A stretch of DNA of 64,000 nt from an uncultured Coriobacteriia bacterium (GCA_959608885.1 CAUHSG010000012.1:1-64000); one strand, 5' to 3'. Numbered from the stretch's first letter, positions 42,222 through 50,090 are shown. A program made the numbers and translations. The notes: generated by a model not told the origin, from the sequence alone.

Positions 42222-42983
42222 CTACTGAAGCGCGCTCTTGATGGCCGAGGCGAATGCCTCGATTGCGCCATCATCCGATGCCGATTTCACTTCGAGCTTG
42301 CGCTCCTCAGCCTGAGGTGCCTTGATGTCGATAGTCTCGACCGTCGTCTCGGGCGCACTGGTCGCTTTTTCGACCTGCATGGGTTTCTTGCCCGCGGCGA
42401 GGATGTCCTTCATGCCGGGAATTCGCGGAAGGGCGATGTCGGGCAGAACAGAGATAACGCACGGCAAGGAAAGCTCGACGGTCTCGATGACATCCTCGAG
42501 CTTGCGCTTTGCGGACAAACCGGCACTTGCCGGAGCGATCTCGACGGCCGCGGTGGCGACAGGCACGCCCAGCCTATAGGCAAGCTGCACGTCGACCTGC
42601 TGCGCATAGTTATCGGCCGACCCATCGCCGCATATGATTAGATCCCAGCCGTCCAAGCCATTTATCGCCGAGGCAAGCATCTTTGCTGTCGCATAGGCGT
42701 CCATATCGGCACAGGCGTCGTCGGCGACCATGACAAGCTCGTCGGCGCCTCGGGCCAAAATATTCTTCTTGAGCTTGGAATCATCGATGGCGGTAGGTCC
42801 GACCGTGACGACCGTAACTTTGGCATCACCGACGCTTGCCGCGAGCTGCGCGGCAGCCTCGATTGCGTTGATGTCATAGGCAGAGATTGTCTGGTGCGCC
42901 TTTGACATGTCGAGTTCGCCCGAAGCCGTAACCTGTATGTCTTGGTCATCTGGCACGACTTTGACTGCAACCACAATGTTCAT
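42222..42983 (-). CDS. fixA: FixA, electron transfer flavoprotein beta subunit
   Basis: A 253-residue ETF beta/FixA protein: MNIVVAVKVVPDDQD, SAYDINAIEAA, then LIICGDGSADNYAQQVDVQL in the nucleotide-binding loop, which is the FixA form of the usual GKQAIDGDTGQV. PRIPGMKDILAAGKKP lies near the C terminus. It is the first gene of fixABCX plus a dehydrogenase. FixABCX complexes split NADH electrons between a low-potential acceptor and quinone or an enoyl-CoA; here two CaiA-like dehydrogenases nearby point to enoyl-CoA reduction. Confidence 0.9.
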   Translation of the reverse strand: MNIVVAVKVVPDDQDIQVTASGELDMSKAHQTISAYDINAIEAAAQLAASVGDAKVTVVTVGPTAIDDSKLKKNILARGADELVMVADDACADMDAYATAKMLASAINGLDGWDLIICGDGSADNYAQQVDVQLAYRLGVPVATAAVEIAPASAGLSAKRKLEDVIETVELSLPCVISVLPDIALPRIPGMKDILAAGKKPMQVEKATSAPETTVETIDIKAPQAEERKLEVKSASDDGAIEAFASAIKSALQ

Positions 42984-43290
42984 ACCATACGTCCCTTCTC
43001 GCTAAACATGCTATATATGCAATGTACGAAATACGACGGTGACATGAACTAGGCAATTTTAAATTTTGTCTAAATTTTGAGGAATAATAAGCGTTTACCA
43101 GCTGCAGCGCTTTTGCGCTGACGCTCTTCATAACCACCGCAAGCAAATCTACTGTGCGAAACCCCGTCCTACGTGCCAAATCACCCAACAGATGCGAATT
43201 TCGATTTGCATGTCGTTCCCGGTGAAATACAGCCGTGATATCTCAGCGGCAATTTCTAATATATAATGCAATAGAATATGAGGAGGCCAT
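42984..43290. promoter_or_regulatory. Divergent control region, fixA / mntA
   Basis: A 307-nt gap with no gene that I can support. It is AT-rich near 43055-43090, where AAATTTTG is repeated 11 bp apart (43061-43068 and 43072-43079), one turn of the helix, which suggests a regulator site upstream of fixA. No clear -35/-10 pair was found for either side. The mntA ATG at 43291 is preceded by GAGGAGG. Confidence 0.4.
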
Positions 43291-43749
43291 ATGCCCACGA
43301 TTTCGCTCTACATAAAAGACGACGTCCTCGAGCAAGTTGACGATGCGGTCGAAAAACAGGCAGCACTCGATAGGTCTCGTGGCCTGTCCGGAAGGGCCAT
43401 CACCACGCGCTCGAGCTTCATCGAGAGCCTGATTCGCGAGTCGCTTGCCAATCAGAAGGCACTCACCGTCCCTGACATCGAGTACTACGTTATCTCGCTA
43501 GCCAAGGAGTATGGAGCGGAGAAGGTCTCGCTCATCGGTTCGTTTGCCCGGGGCGAGGAAAGACCAGACAGCGACGTCGATATCCTGCTCGAAAAGGGCG
43601 AAATCAAGGGCATGCAGGTTCTCGAGTTTCAAGATAGGCTTGAGCAAGAGCTTCATAGAAGAGTCGATGTCGTCACGACAGCAGGCGCTAGCCCCCGCTT
43701 TCTCGAGCGCGTAAAGAAAGACGAGGTCGTCTTGTATGAAGCAAGCTGA
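43291..43749 (+). CDS. mntA: MntA-type nucleotidyltransferase antitoxin with N-terminal ribbon-helix-helix
   Basis: A 152-residue protein with two parts. Residues 1-55 (SLYIKDDVLEQVDDAV ... SSFIESLIRESLAN) look like a ribbon-helix-helix DNA-binding domain. Residues 60-150 are a minimal nucleotidyltransferase with G83-S84 in GSFARGEERPDSDVDIL and catalytic aspartates D95 and D97. MntA antitoxins silence HepT by AMPylating it. The extra DNA-binding part is not typical and suggests that the antitoxin also represses its own promoter. It overlaps hepT by 14 nt. Confidence 0.82.
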   Translation: MPTISLYIKDDVLEQVDDAVEKQAALDRSRGLSGRAITTRSSFIESLIRESLANQKALTVPDIEYYVISLAKEYGAEKVSLIGSFARGEERPDSDVDILLEKGEIKGMQVLEFQDRLEQELHRRVDVVTTAGASPRFLERVKKDEVVLYEAS

Positions 43750-44083
43750 GCGCGACAACGAGCAACTTGGCATCATCGTAAAGTACTGCGATCGCATCGA
43801 GGCTGCCAAACAGCACTTCGGGGACAGCTTCGAGATCTTTTCGTCATGCGAGCCGTATCAAGACAGTTGCTCGCTGTGCCTCATCCAGATTGGCGAGGCA
43901 GTCGGACGCCTCTCAGATGAATATCACGAGAACCATCCCCAGATCGACTGGCATGCAATCTATGGCATGCGCTGTCACCTCGTGCATGGATACGATTACT
44001 TCGACCCCGAGATTACCTGGGATGCCATCGAGACTCATGTGCCTCCTCTGCGCATCTTTTGCGAAGAGCACTTTCGAGAATAG
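43736..44083 (+). CDS. hepT: HepT-type toxin
   Basis: A 115-residue helical HEPN protein. The motif R-x4-H-x-Y is present as R79, H84 and Y86 in RCHLVHGY. By family knowledge R and H form the RNase site and the Tyr is the one AMPylated by MntA. The reading frame begins inside the end of mntA, the usual order for this type VII toxin-antitoxin system. No sign of truncation. The 128-nt gap after it (44084-44211) shows no gene. Confidence 0.85.
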   Translation: MKQAERDNEQLGIIVKYCDRIEAAKQHFGDSFEIFSSCEPYQDSCSLCLIQIGEAVGRLSDEYHENHPQIDWHAIYGMRCHLVHGYDYFDPEITWDAIETHVPPLRIFCEEHFRE

Positions 44084-44211
44084 GACCTTAGCTCCTGGAT
44101 GCGAGGGCGCTGTCCGAAACCAGGCGCTGCGTCATTGCAGGTGGGGGCCGCATCGCCTAATCGGAGGGACGGGCAAGACGCCCTCGTATATCCACAAGGT
44201 CGCGTTCTTCC

Positions 44212-45486
44212 CTATCCCCTCTTCGGCCTCGTGATGCGGGCGAAGACAAGGCTCGTCACGAAGGCTACGGCGCCAAAGACGGCCATGGTCGTGTAGACGA
44301 ACAGGCTCACGCCACCGCAGGCGCTCATCACAGCCTGCTGGAAGGCCGAGCCACCGGCGATGTCGGTATTCACGATGGCCAGGTGATGCGGGAAGCGCTT
44401 CTGACCATAGCGCTCGCGGGCAAACGCGGTGGCCTGGGGCGCTACGCTACCATAGCCCACCACCATCATCAGACAGCCGACGACGTAGAGCCATCCCAAA
44501 CCGAAGAAGAAAGCACAGGCGAGAACCGTGCAGGCCGCGAAGGCAATCGTGGCGACAAGAATCATGGAGAACTGCAAACCCTTCTTGTCATAAACGACGC
44601 CCATGGAAAGACCTGACAATCCATTCACAATGGGGATAATGCCCACAAGTGTCGCAGCGAAGGTCGCGTCCACGTTCAGCTCCAAGGCTCCCTGCATGGA
44701 CGTGCCAATGACGACGAGTCCCGCACCAAGAATGATGATCGCCCACAGGTAGTATCCGTAAAACGCAGGGTCACGGAAGATCCTGCGCTGATCCGCCTCG
44801 GCGTCCGAAGCGGACTTGGCATCCGTCACAAATTCGGCATCGGATGAGAGCTCCTCCTTGGCCAAGTCTTCCTTTTGCGTGCCGACGCCCAGGAGTTCGC
44901 TGATGTTTTCGGGAGCGCGCTTCAAGAAGCAGGCCAGGAATACGAAGACGGCGCAGGCTGTGGCCGCGACGACGCCGAGCGCGACGGGTATGCCCGCCGT
45001 CCCGATGATGGCACGCGTAAGCGTTCCCAGAGTAAGAGAGCCAAGACCAAAGCCCATGAACATGACACCGGAGGCGAAGCCGGTCCTATCGGGAAACCAC
45101 AAAGTTACCGTGGCGATGGTCACGTTGTAGCCCAGGCCCGTGCCACAGCCGATGCATACGCCATAGCAAATGTACAAGGCCCATATGCCATATTGAGCCA
45201 GAATCGCCGTTCCCGCAAAACCGCAAACGAGAAGTGTGGCTGCCATCAGTATGGCACCACGCACGCCGAGACGCCTGAGCACCCGCACGCCAATGAGGCC
45301 GCCCACGCAGAAGGACATCATGCAAATGGTGAATGTCACCTTGACCGCCGCCATCTCCCAGCCGTAGATAGTGGCAAGTGGCGTGGCAAATAACGACCAG
45401 GCATAGACAAGACCCAGCACCAGAAACGATGCAGCCGATGCGAATAGATAGACATATCTTTTCCGTTTGAGTACGCGCACGTCCAT
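44212..45486 (-). CDS. MFS transporter, OFA (oxalate/formate antiporter) type
   Basis: A 424-residue major facilitator. VLGLVYAWSLFATPLATIYGW in the first helix, GCGTGLGYNVTIATVTLWFPDRTG in two pieces over helices 4-5, and SGLSMGVVYDKKGLQ fit the OFA group, which exchanges small carboxylates. The central loop (about residues 205-235) is acidic. It diverges from a LysR gene with an operator-like palindrome between. Substrate not assignable. Confidence 0.8.
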   Translation of the reverse strand: MDVRVLKRKRYVYLFASAASFLVLGLVYAWSLFATPLATIYGWEMAAVKVTFTICMMSFCVGGLIGVRVLRRLGVRGAILMAATLLVCGFAGTAILAQYGIWALYICYGVCIGCGTGLGYNVTIATVTLWFPDRTGFASGVMFMGFGLGSLTLGTLTRAIIGTAGIPVALGVVAATACAVFVFLACFLKRAPENISELLGVGTQKEDLAKEELSSDAEFVTDAKSASDAEADQRRIFRDPAFYGYYLWAIIILGAGLVVIGTSMQGALELNVDATFAATLVGIIPIVNGLSGLSMGVVYDKKGLQFSMILVATIAFAACTVLACAFFFGLGWLYVVGCLMMVVGYGSVAPQATAFARERYGQKRFPHHLAIVNTDIAGGSAFQQAVMSACGGVSLFVYTTMAVFGAVAFVTSLVFARITRPKRG

Positions 45487-45515
45487 GATATCCCCCTCCA
45501 GTTTCGTACGTGACC

Positions 45516-45533
45516 TTATAGTAGTTGCTATAA
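45516..45533. promoter_or_regulatory. LysR-type operator candidate
   Basis: TTATAG and CTATAA flank TAGTTG, an 18-bp palindrome with the T-N11-A form of LysR sites. A related half-site, CTATAG, lies at 45557-45562. Both are in the 112-nt divergent gap between the MFS and LysR genes. Confidence 0.6.
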
Positions 45534-45598
45534 TTCTCTTTTAATCGCGCTTTTCTCTATAGCTATTTCAGGTCTAAGCCTTACACAAAGGGGTGAGC

Positions 45599-46480
45599 AT
45601 GTACTCACGACACATTGAGTCCTTTATCGAGACGGCAAACGCAGGAAGCTTCAGTAAGGCAGCACGGGCACTCTACATAGCGCCATCTTCGCTCATCCAG
45701 CAAATCGACCTTCTCGAGCAGCGACTCGGCATCACCTTGTTCGAGCGCGGGCGTCGAGGTGTCAAGCTCACCGAGGCAGGGGAATCGCTCTACCGGGACG
45801 CTATTGAAATCGTTCGTCACTGTGACGAGGCGGTCGCTCGTGCGCGTCAAATCCAAAACGGCGAGAAATCCATCCGAGTTGCAACCTCCATTCTCATGAA
45901 ATGTCGCATGCTTCCAGGAATCTGGTCGCACATGATCGAGCGTGCACCGGGCACTCGCATCGACATCATCTCGCTCGAGAGTGCTGGGGTCGAGCCGGGC
46001 AACTACCTGCGGGGACTCGGCGTATCATATGACGTGATGGAGGGGCTCTACATGTCCGAGCTGTATCGGGAGCAGTGCCTTTTCCTCGAGCTGACGCGAA
46101 CGCGGTTGTGCGTCGCGGTGCCGCGTTCGCTCGGCACCGCCATCCCTCACGCACTTGATTCGGATGTGCTCCATGACCTCGACCTAGTCATGATGAAGCC
46201 GGGAGTATCGGCCGATTACGATGCGGCACGCTCCTACCTTTGCGGACTCGGAGCCAATCGGATTACCGATGTTCCCTTCTACACGATGGAGCTATTCACG
46301 GATTGCGAGCTGAACAATCGTGCCATCGTCACGACCGAAATCTGGGAGGACATACACCCGAACCTCGTTTGCATCCCGTTTGCCGAACCATACGACATGC
46401 CTTACGGCCTGGTCTTTCCCAAACGCCCAAACGCACAGGTCATGAAGCTATACGAGGCGGCAAAGCAAACGCGTGCGTGA
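45599..46480 (+). CDS. LysR-family transcriptional regulator
   Basis: A 293-residue LysR-type protein: HIESFIETANAGSFSKAARA, then LYIAPSSLIQQIDLLEQRLG and the effector domain. The ATG at 45599 has AAGGGG 5 nt upstream, so I prefer it to the GTG at 45593. It diverges from the OFA-type transporter gene, its probable target. It is convergent with metY, 11 nt away, with no obvious terminator. Confidence 0.9.
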   Translation: MYSRHIESFIETANAGSFSKAARALYIAPSSLIQQIDLLEQRLGITLFERGRRGVKLTEAGESLYRDAIEIVRHCDEAVARARQIQNGEKSIRVATSILMKCRMLPGIWSHMIERAPGTRIDIISLESAGVEPGNYLRGLGVSYDVMEGLYMSELYREQCLFLELTRTRLCVAVPRSLGTAIPHALDSDVLHDLDLVMMKPGVSADYDAARSYLCGLGANRITDVPFYTMELFTDCELNNRAIVTTEIWEDIHPNLVCIPFAEPYDMPYGLVFPKRPNAQVMKLYEAAKQTRA

Positions 46481-46491
46481 TGGCCTCGCGT

Positions 46492-47772
46492 TTAAACTGC
46501 CTCCAGAGCCTGTTCGAGGTCGGCAATCAGATCCTCTGAATCCTCGATACCGCATGAAAGGCGAATGAGATCAGGGCCTATTCCGGCTGCCTCCAGCTCC
46601 TCGTCGGTCATCTGGCGATGCGTTGCGTTTGCCGGGTGCAGCACGCAGGTGCGTGCGTCCGCAACGTGAGTCGCGATTTGCGCGAGCTCGAGCGCGGACA
46701 TGAAGCGCTCCGCAGCATCGCGTCCGCCCGCAACGCCAAAGCTCACCACGCCGCAAGACCCGTTGGGCAGGTACTTCTGCGCGAGGTCATGGCTTTCGTC
46801 GCCGGGCAAATCGGCGTAACGCACCCACGCCACCTTTGGATGCCGGCTCAGGAACTCCGCAGCCACAAGACCATTCTTGGTGTGGCGGGCAACGCGCAGG
46901 TGAAGGCTCTCGAGGCCCATGTTCAGCAAGAACGCGTTTTGAGGCGACTGAATTGACCCCAGGTCGCGCATGAGCTGCGCCGTCGCCTTTGTGATGAATG
47001 CCCTCTCGTTGCCAAATTGCCTGGTATAGACCACACCATGGTAGCTTTCGTCGGGAGTGGTCAGACCGGGGAACCTCTCGGCATGGGCCTCCCAATCGAA
47101 CCTGCCCGAATCGACGATGCAACCACCAACTGCGGCACCATGGCCATCCATGTATTTCGTCGTGGAATGAGTGACGATGTCGGCACCCCACTCGATGGGA
47201 CGGCAATTGACTGGCGTGGGAAACGTGTTGTCGACGATGAGCGGAACCCCATGGTCATGGGCCGCTTTCGCGAAACGCTCGATATCGAGGACCGTAAGTG
47301 CGGGATTCGCGACGGTCTCGCCGAACACGGCCTTCGTATTCGGGCGGAAGGCACTCTCGAGCTCCTCATCACTGCATGTCGGGGAGACGAAGGTGAACTC
47401 GATGCCCATCCGCTTCATCGTATGCGCGAACAGGTTGTACGTGCCACCGTAGATTGACGTCGAGCAGACCACGTGATCGCCGCAACCGGCGATATTGAAG
47501 ACCGCATAGAAGTTTGCCGCCTGGCCCGAGGACGTGAGCATCGCCGCTGACCCACCCTCGAGTTCGCAGATCTTCGCGGCCACGTAATCGTTGGTGGGAT
47601 TCTGGAGACGCGTGTAGAAGTAGCCCTCCTCCTCAAGATCGAAGAGCCTTCCCATGAACTCACTCGAATCATACTTCCACGTCGTGTTCTGGTAGATGGG
47701 AATCTGACGCGGTTCGCCGTTTCCGGGATGGTAGCCACCCTGAACGCATGTGGTGCCGATTTCCGAGGTCAT
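46492..47772 (-). CDS. metY: O-acetylhomoserine sulfhydrylase
   Basis: A 426-residue PLP enzyme of the Cys/Met metabolism family. The PLP lysine is K206 in THSTTKYMDGHG; LTSSGQAANFYA, YTRLQNPTNDYV and ADARTCVLHPANATHRQ are also typical of O-acetylhomoserine sulfhydrylase. It makes homocysteine from O-acetylhomoserine and sulfide. It diverges from metA, which should make that substrate, so the pair gives direct sulfhydrylation to homocysteine. Confidence 0.92.
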   Translation of the reverse strand: MTSEIGTTCVQGGYHPGNGEPRQIPIYQNTTWKYDSSEFMGRLFDLEEEGYFYTRLQNPTNDYVAAKICELEGGSAAMLTSSGQAANFYAVFNIAGCGDHVVCSTSIYGGTYNLFAHTMKRMGIEFTFVSPTCSDEELESAFRPNTKAVFGETVANPALTVLDIERFAKAAHDHGVPLIVDNTFPTPVNCRPIEWGADIVTHSTTKYMDGHGAAVGGCIVDSGRFDWEAHAERFPGLTTPDESYHGVVYTRQFGNERAFITKATAQLMRDLGSIQSPQNAFLLNMGLESLHLRVARHTKNGLVAAEFLSRHPKVAWVRYADLPGDESHDLAQKYLPNGSCGVVSFGVAGGRDAAERFMSALELAQIATHVADARTCVLHPANATHRQMTDEELEAAGIGPDLIRLSCGIEDSEDLIADLEQALEAV

Positions 47773-47810
47773 GGGCTCTCCTTGTTCAAAACGAAATGAA
47801 CGGCCGGCCT

Positions 47811-47842
47811 CATGGTATCACCAGCGAGGCCCTGATATCATG
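47811..47842. promoter_or_regulatory. Inverted repeat in the metY/metA divergent promoter
   Basis: CATGGTATCA and TGATATCATG are 10-bp arms with one mismatch, 12 nt apart, in the 94-nt divergent gap. Position suggests an operator shared by metY and metA. I see no SAM riboswitch or T-box in the gap. Confidence 0.5.
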
Positions 47843-47866
47843 GAGCGCCTACGGAAGGATTTGACC

Positions 47867-48787
47867 ATGCCAATCAGAATCCCGGACGCGCTTCCGGCCA
47901 CTAGCATACTCGAGGGCGAAAACATCTTCGTGATGACGGAGCATCGCGCGATCCACCAGGACATCCGTCCGCTTCGCGTTCTCATCCTGAACCTGATGCC
48001 CACGAAAATCGAGACGGAGACGCAGCTCCTGCGCAAACTCTCGAACACGCCCCTTCAAGTCGAGGTCGAATTGCTCCAGACGATAAGTCATCGTGCTGAG
48101 CACGTGGCCGCAGAACACCTCGAGTCCTTCTACGTCAGCCTCAACGACATCCGCCATAGGCGCTACGACGGCATGATTATCACGGGCGCGCCCGTGGAAC
48201 TTCTCGACTTCAAGACGGTCGATTATTGGCCCGAGCTCTGCGAGATCTTCGAGTGGGCAAAGACCCATGTCTTCTCGACGCTCTACATCTGCTGGGGTGC
48301 CCAGGCGGGTATCTACTATCACTATGGCGTCGAGAAATACGAGCTCGACGAGAAGATGTCGGGCGTCTTTGCCCATAACATCGTAAAGCCGTCAAGCCCA
48401 CTCGTCCGCGGCATCAATGACGTGCTCTATGCACCGCACTCGCGCCACACCGAGGTTCGCCAGGAGGATATCGAGGCGGTCGATGACCTCGAAATCATAG
48501 CCGTATCAGACGAGGCGGGCGTATTCATCGCGAAGAGCACGAACAGCAGGCACTTCTTCGTCTTCGGACATCCCGAGTACGATACCGATACGCTTGCGAA
48601 GGAGTATGCGCGTGACCTTGGCAAAGGACTGAACCCCAAGGTGCCAAGGCATTACTTCCCCGATGATGACCCGTCAAAGGCGCCTCGGTCAAACTGGCGC
48701 GCCCCGGCGCAGTTGCTATACACCAATTGGCTGAACTACTACGTCTATCAGGCAACGCCCTACGACATCAACAACTCCAAGCTATAA
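47867..48787 (+). CDS. metA: Homoserine O-acetyltransferase, MetA type
   Basis: A 306-residue MetA-type enzyme. The catalytic cysteine is C142 in YICWGAQAG; a conserved His and Glu follow (FGHPEYD). Position 111, which decides the acyl donor in this family, is Glu (GAPVELLDF); by published work on MetA, Glu here means acetyl-CoA while Gly means succinyl-CoA. That agrees with metY next door. The start is the ATG at 47867 with GGAAGGA upstream. Confidence 0.92.
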   Translation: MPIRIPDALPATSILEGENIFVMTEHRAIHQDIRPLRVLILNLMPTKIETETQLLRKLSNTPLQVEVELLQTISHRAEHVAAEHLESFYVSLNDIRHRRYDGMIITGAPVELLDFKTVDYWPELCEIFEWAKTHVFSTLYICWGAQAGIYYHYGVEKYELDEKMSGVFAHNIVKPSSPLVRGINDVLYAPHSRHTEVRQEDIEAVDDLEIIAVSDEAGVFIAKSTNSRHFFVFGHPEYDTDTLAKEYARDLGKGLNPKVPRHYFPDDDPSKAPRSNWRAPAQLLYTNWLNYYVYQATPYDINNSKL

Positions 48788-48843
48788 GACGAGAGAAGCA
48801 TGTGCAAGAGGTACGCGAATGCCTGACGGAAACGCAATAGAAT

Positions 48844-48920
48844 GCGTGAGATTGCAGTAAAGCGAGGTGCGTAGCGTACAAACTAGTACGTAAGCACCTC
48901 GCTGAACAGCAAGATTACGT
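48844..48920. repeat. Structured repeat, copy A
   Basis: One of three related elements of about 75 nt. Reading the plus strand: AGATTGC, a 5-nt internal loop side, AGCGAGGTGC, an inner stem GCGTAC/GTACGT, GCACCTCGCT, GAACA and GCAAGATT. The 10-bp main stem is perfect. The outer part pairs TTGC with GCAA. It lies in the 244-nt gap between metA and rplA, which has no gene; copy B fills the rest. Confidence 0.8.
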
Positions 48921-48932
48921 ATCGTGCAGCCT

Positions 48933-49041
48933 CGAGGCGTAAGAAAACGTGCGAGATTAATGAGAAGCGGAGTGCGACGCGCACGAATAGGTACGCGAGC
49001 ACTCCGCTGAACATTAAGATTGTGCGTTTTCTTACGCCTCG
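48933..49041. repeat. Structured repeat, copy B, overlapping the rplA stop
   Basis: The core (48949-49025) pairs TTAAT with ATTAA and AGCGGAGTGC with GCACTCCGCT. Around it is a perfect 17-bp outer stem, CGAGGCGTAAGAAAACG (48933-48949) with its reverse complement at 49025-49041. The right arm contains the final rplA codons and its stop (49032-49034), so the left arm is an inverted copy of the rplA 3' end. No U tract follows on the minus strand. Confidence 0.85.
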
Positions 49042-49739
49042 GTGTAGTTGCGGACGATGTCACTGGCAACCTTGATGCCAGGGCCCATCGTCGAGGAAAG
49101 CGCGATGGACTTGACGTAGCGGCCCTTGGTCGCAGCCGGCTTCACGCGCAGGATCTCGTCGTAAAGCGCACCGTAGTTCTCGGCGAGGGCCTTGGGCTCG
49201 AAGGAAACCTTGCCGATGTTGACATGGCAGATGCCATAGCGATCGGCGCGATACTCGACCTTGCCACCCTTAAGCTCGCTAACAGCCTTGGCGACATCCG
49301 GCGTAACGGTGCCGAGCTTGGGATTGGGCATCATACCACGGGGACCGAGGACCTTACCCAGACGACCAACCTTGCTCATCATGTCGGGAGTTGCAACGGC
49401 GGCATCGAAGTTAATGTTACCCGCCTGCACGTCGGCAACCAGATCATCGGAACCGACGACATCGGCGCCAGCCTCGAGGGCCTCCTTGGCCTTGTCGCCC
49501 TCGGCGAAGACAGCAACGCGGACTTCCTTACCAGTGCCGTTGGGCAGCGAGATGGAACCGCGGACCTGCTGGTCAGCCTGACGGGTGTCGATGTTGAGAC
49601 GGAAGGCGACCTCGATGCTCTCGTCGAACTTCGCGCTCGCGAGCTCCTTGGCAAGCGTGCACGCCTCAAGCGGCGTGTAGAGCTTGTCCTCGTCAACCTT
49701 GGCCAGTGCGGCCTCGTACTTCTTTCCGTGCTTTGCCAT
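49032..49739 (-). CDS. rplA: 50S ribosomal protein L1
   Basis: A 235-residue L1 protein, the mobile stalk protein near the E site and a translational repressor in many bacteria. MAKHGKKYEAALAKVDED, PRGMMPNPKLGTVTPDV and KAAKGRYVKS-like PAATKGRYVKSI are family signatures. GAGGAGG lies 7 nt before the ATG. Its last codons, GAG GCG TAA, form part of the hairpin of repeat copy B. It follows rplK with an unusually long 339-nt gap. Confidence 0.97.
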   Translation of the reverse strand: MAKHGKKYEAALAKVDEDKLYTPLEACTLAKELASAKFDESIEVAFRLNIDTRQADQQVRGSISLPNGTGKEVRVAVFAEGDKAKEALEAGADVVGSDDLVADVQAGNINFDAAVATPDMMSKVGRLGKVLGPRGMMPNPKLGTVTPDVAKAVSELKGGKVEYRADRYGICHVNIGKVSFEPKALAENYGALYDEILRVKPAATKGRYVKSIALSSTMGPGIKVASDIVRNYTEA

Positions 49740-49933
49740 TTTCTTTCCTCCTCGTGGTCAACGAGCCTGGCCGGCCCTCCCACTACATACGCACAACCCT
49801 ATGCTGCGCGTTTAATACCTAACCTACCAAACAGCGTACTGCTCGATACACGGGGATGTTTTCGTCGAAATCATCCACCGTACTCGTCGGGTGCGAATTG
49901 CGAAGCCCGATGAGCAGAAGTTCTAAAATCGTG

Positions 49934-49950
49934 AAGCGGTTTTGCCGCTC
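49934..49950 (-). terminator. Small hairpin in the rplK-rplA gap
   Basis: AAGCGG and CCGCT pair around TTTTG; on the minus strand the sequence continues TCACGATTTTAG, a weak T tract. The gap 49740-50078 is 339 nt long and otherwise holds repeat copy C and the rplA ribosome site. No gene or convincing promoter was found in it. Confidence 0.35.
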
Positions 49951-49980
49951 ATCTGCAACCGATTCCTCGCGCATCCCGCA

Positions 49981-50090
49981 GTTGAGGGTTAAGCAGGTGC
50001 GTGAGATTGGCGTAAGGCGAAGTGCGTGGCGTACTAGGTACGCGAGCGCTTCGGTGAGCGCCAAGATTGCGCGCCTGATTAATCCTCAAC
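49981..50090. repeat. Structured repeat, copy C, overlapping the rplK stop
   Basis: The core (49999-50072) pairs TTGGCG with CGCCAA, CGAAGTGC with GCGCTTCG (one G-T) and GCGTAC with GTACGC. Outside it, 21-nt arms at 49981-50001 and 50070-50090 pair at 20 of 21 positions if two G-T pairs are allowed. The right arm contains the last rplK codons and its stop (50079-50081), so the left arm again mirrors a gene's 3' end. Confidence 0.82.

Noticed and set aside
38477..42983. FixABCX as a nitrogen-fixation module
   Set aside because: No nif genes are present; the neighbours are acyl-CoA dehydrogenases, as in carnitine-type systems.
33054..42983. True carnitine (cai) operon
   Set aside because: CaiB, CaiD and the betaine carrier CaiT are missing and a family I CoA-transferase replaces CaiB.
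16180..48787. Catechol dehydroxylase or other molybdopterin enzyme cluster, expected in Eggerthellaceae
   Set aside because: No molybdopterin-enzyme, iron-sulfur dimer or anchor genes were found in the block.
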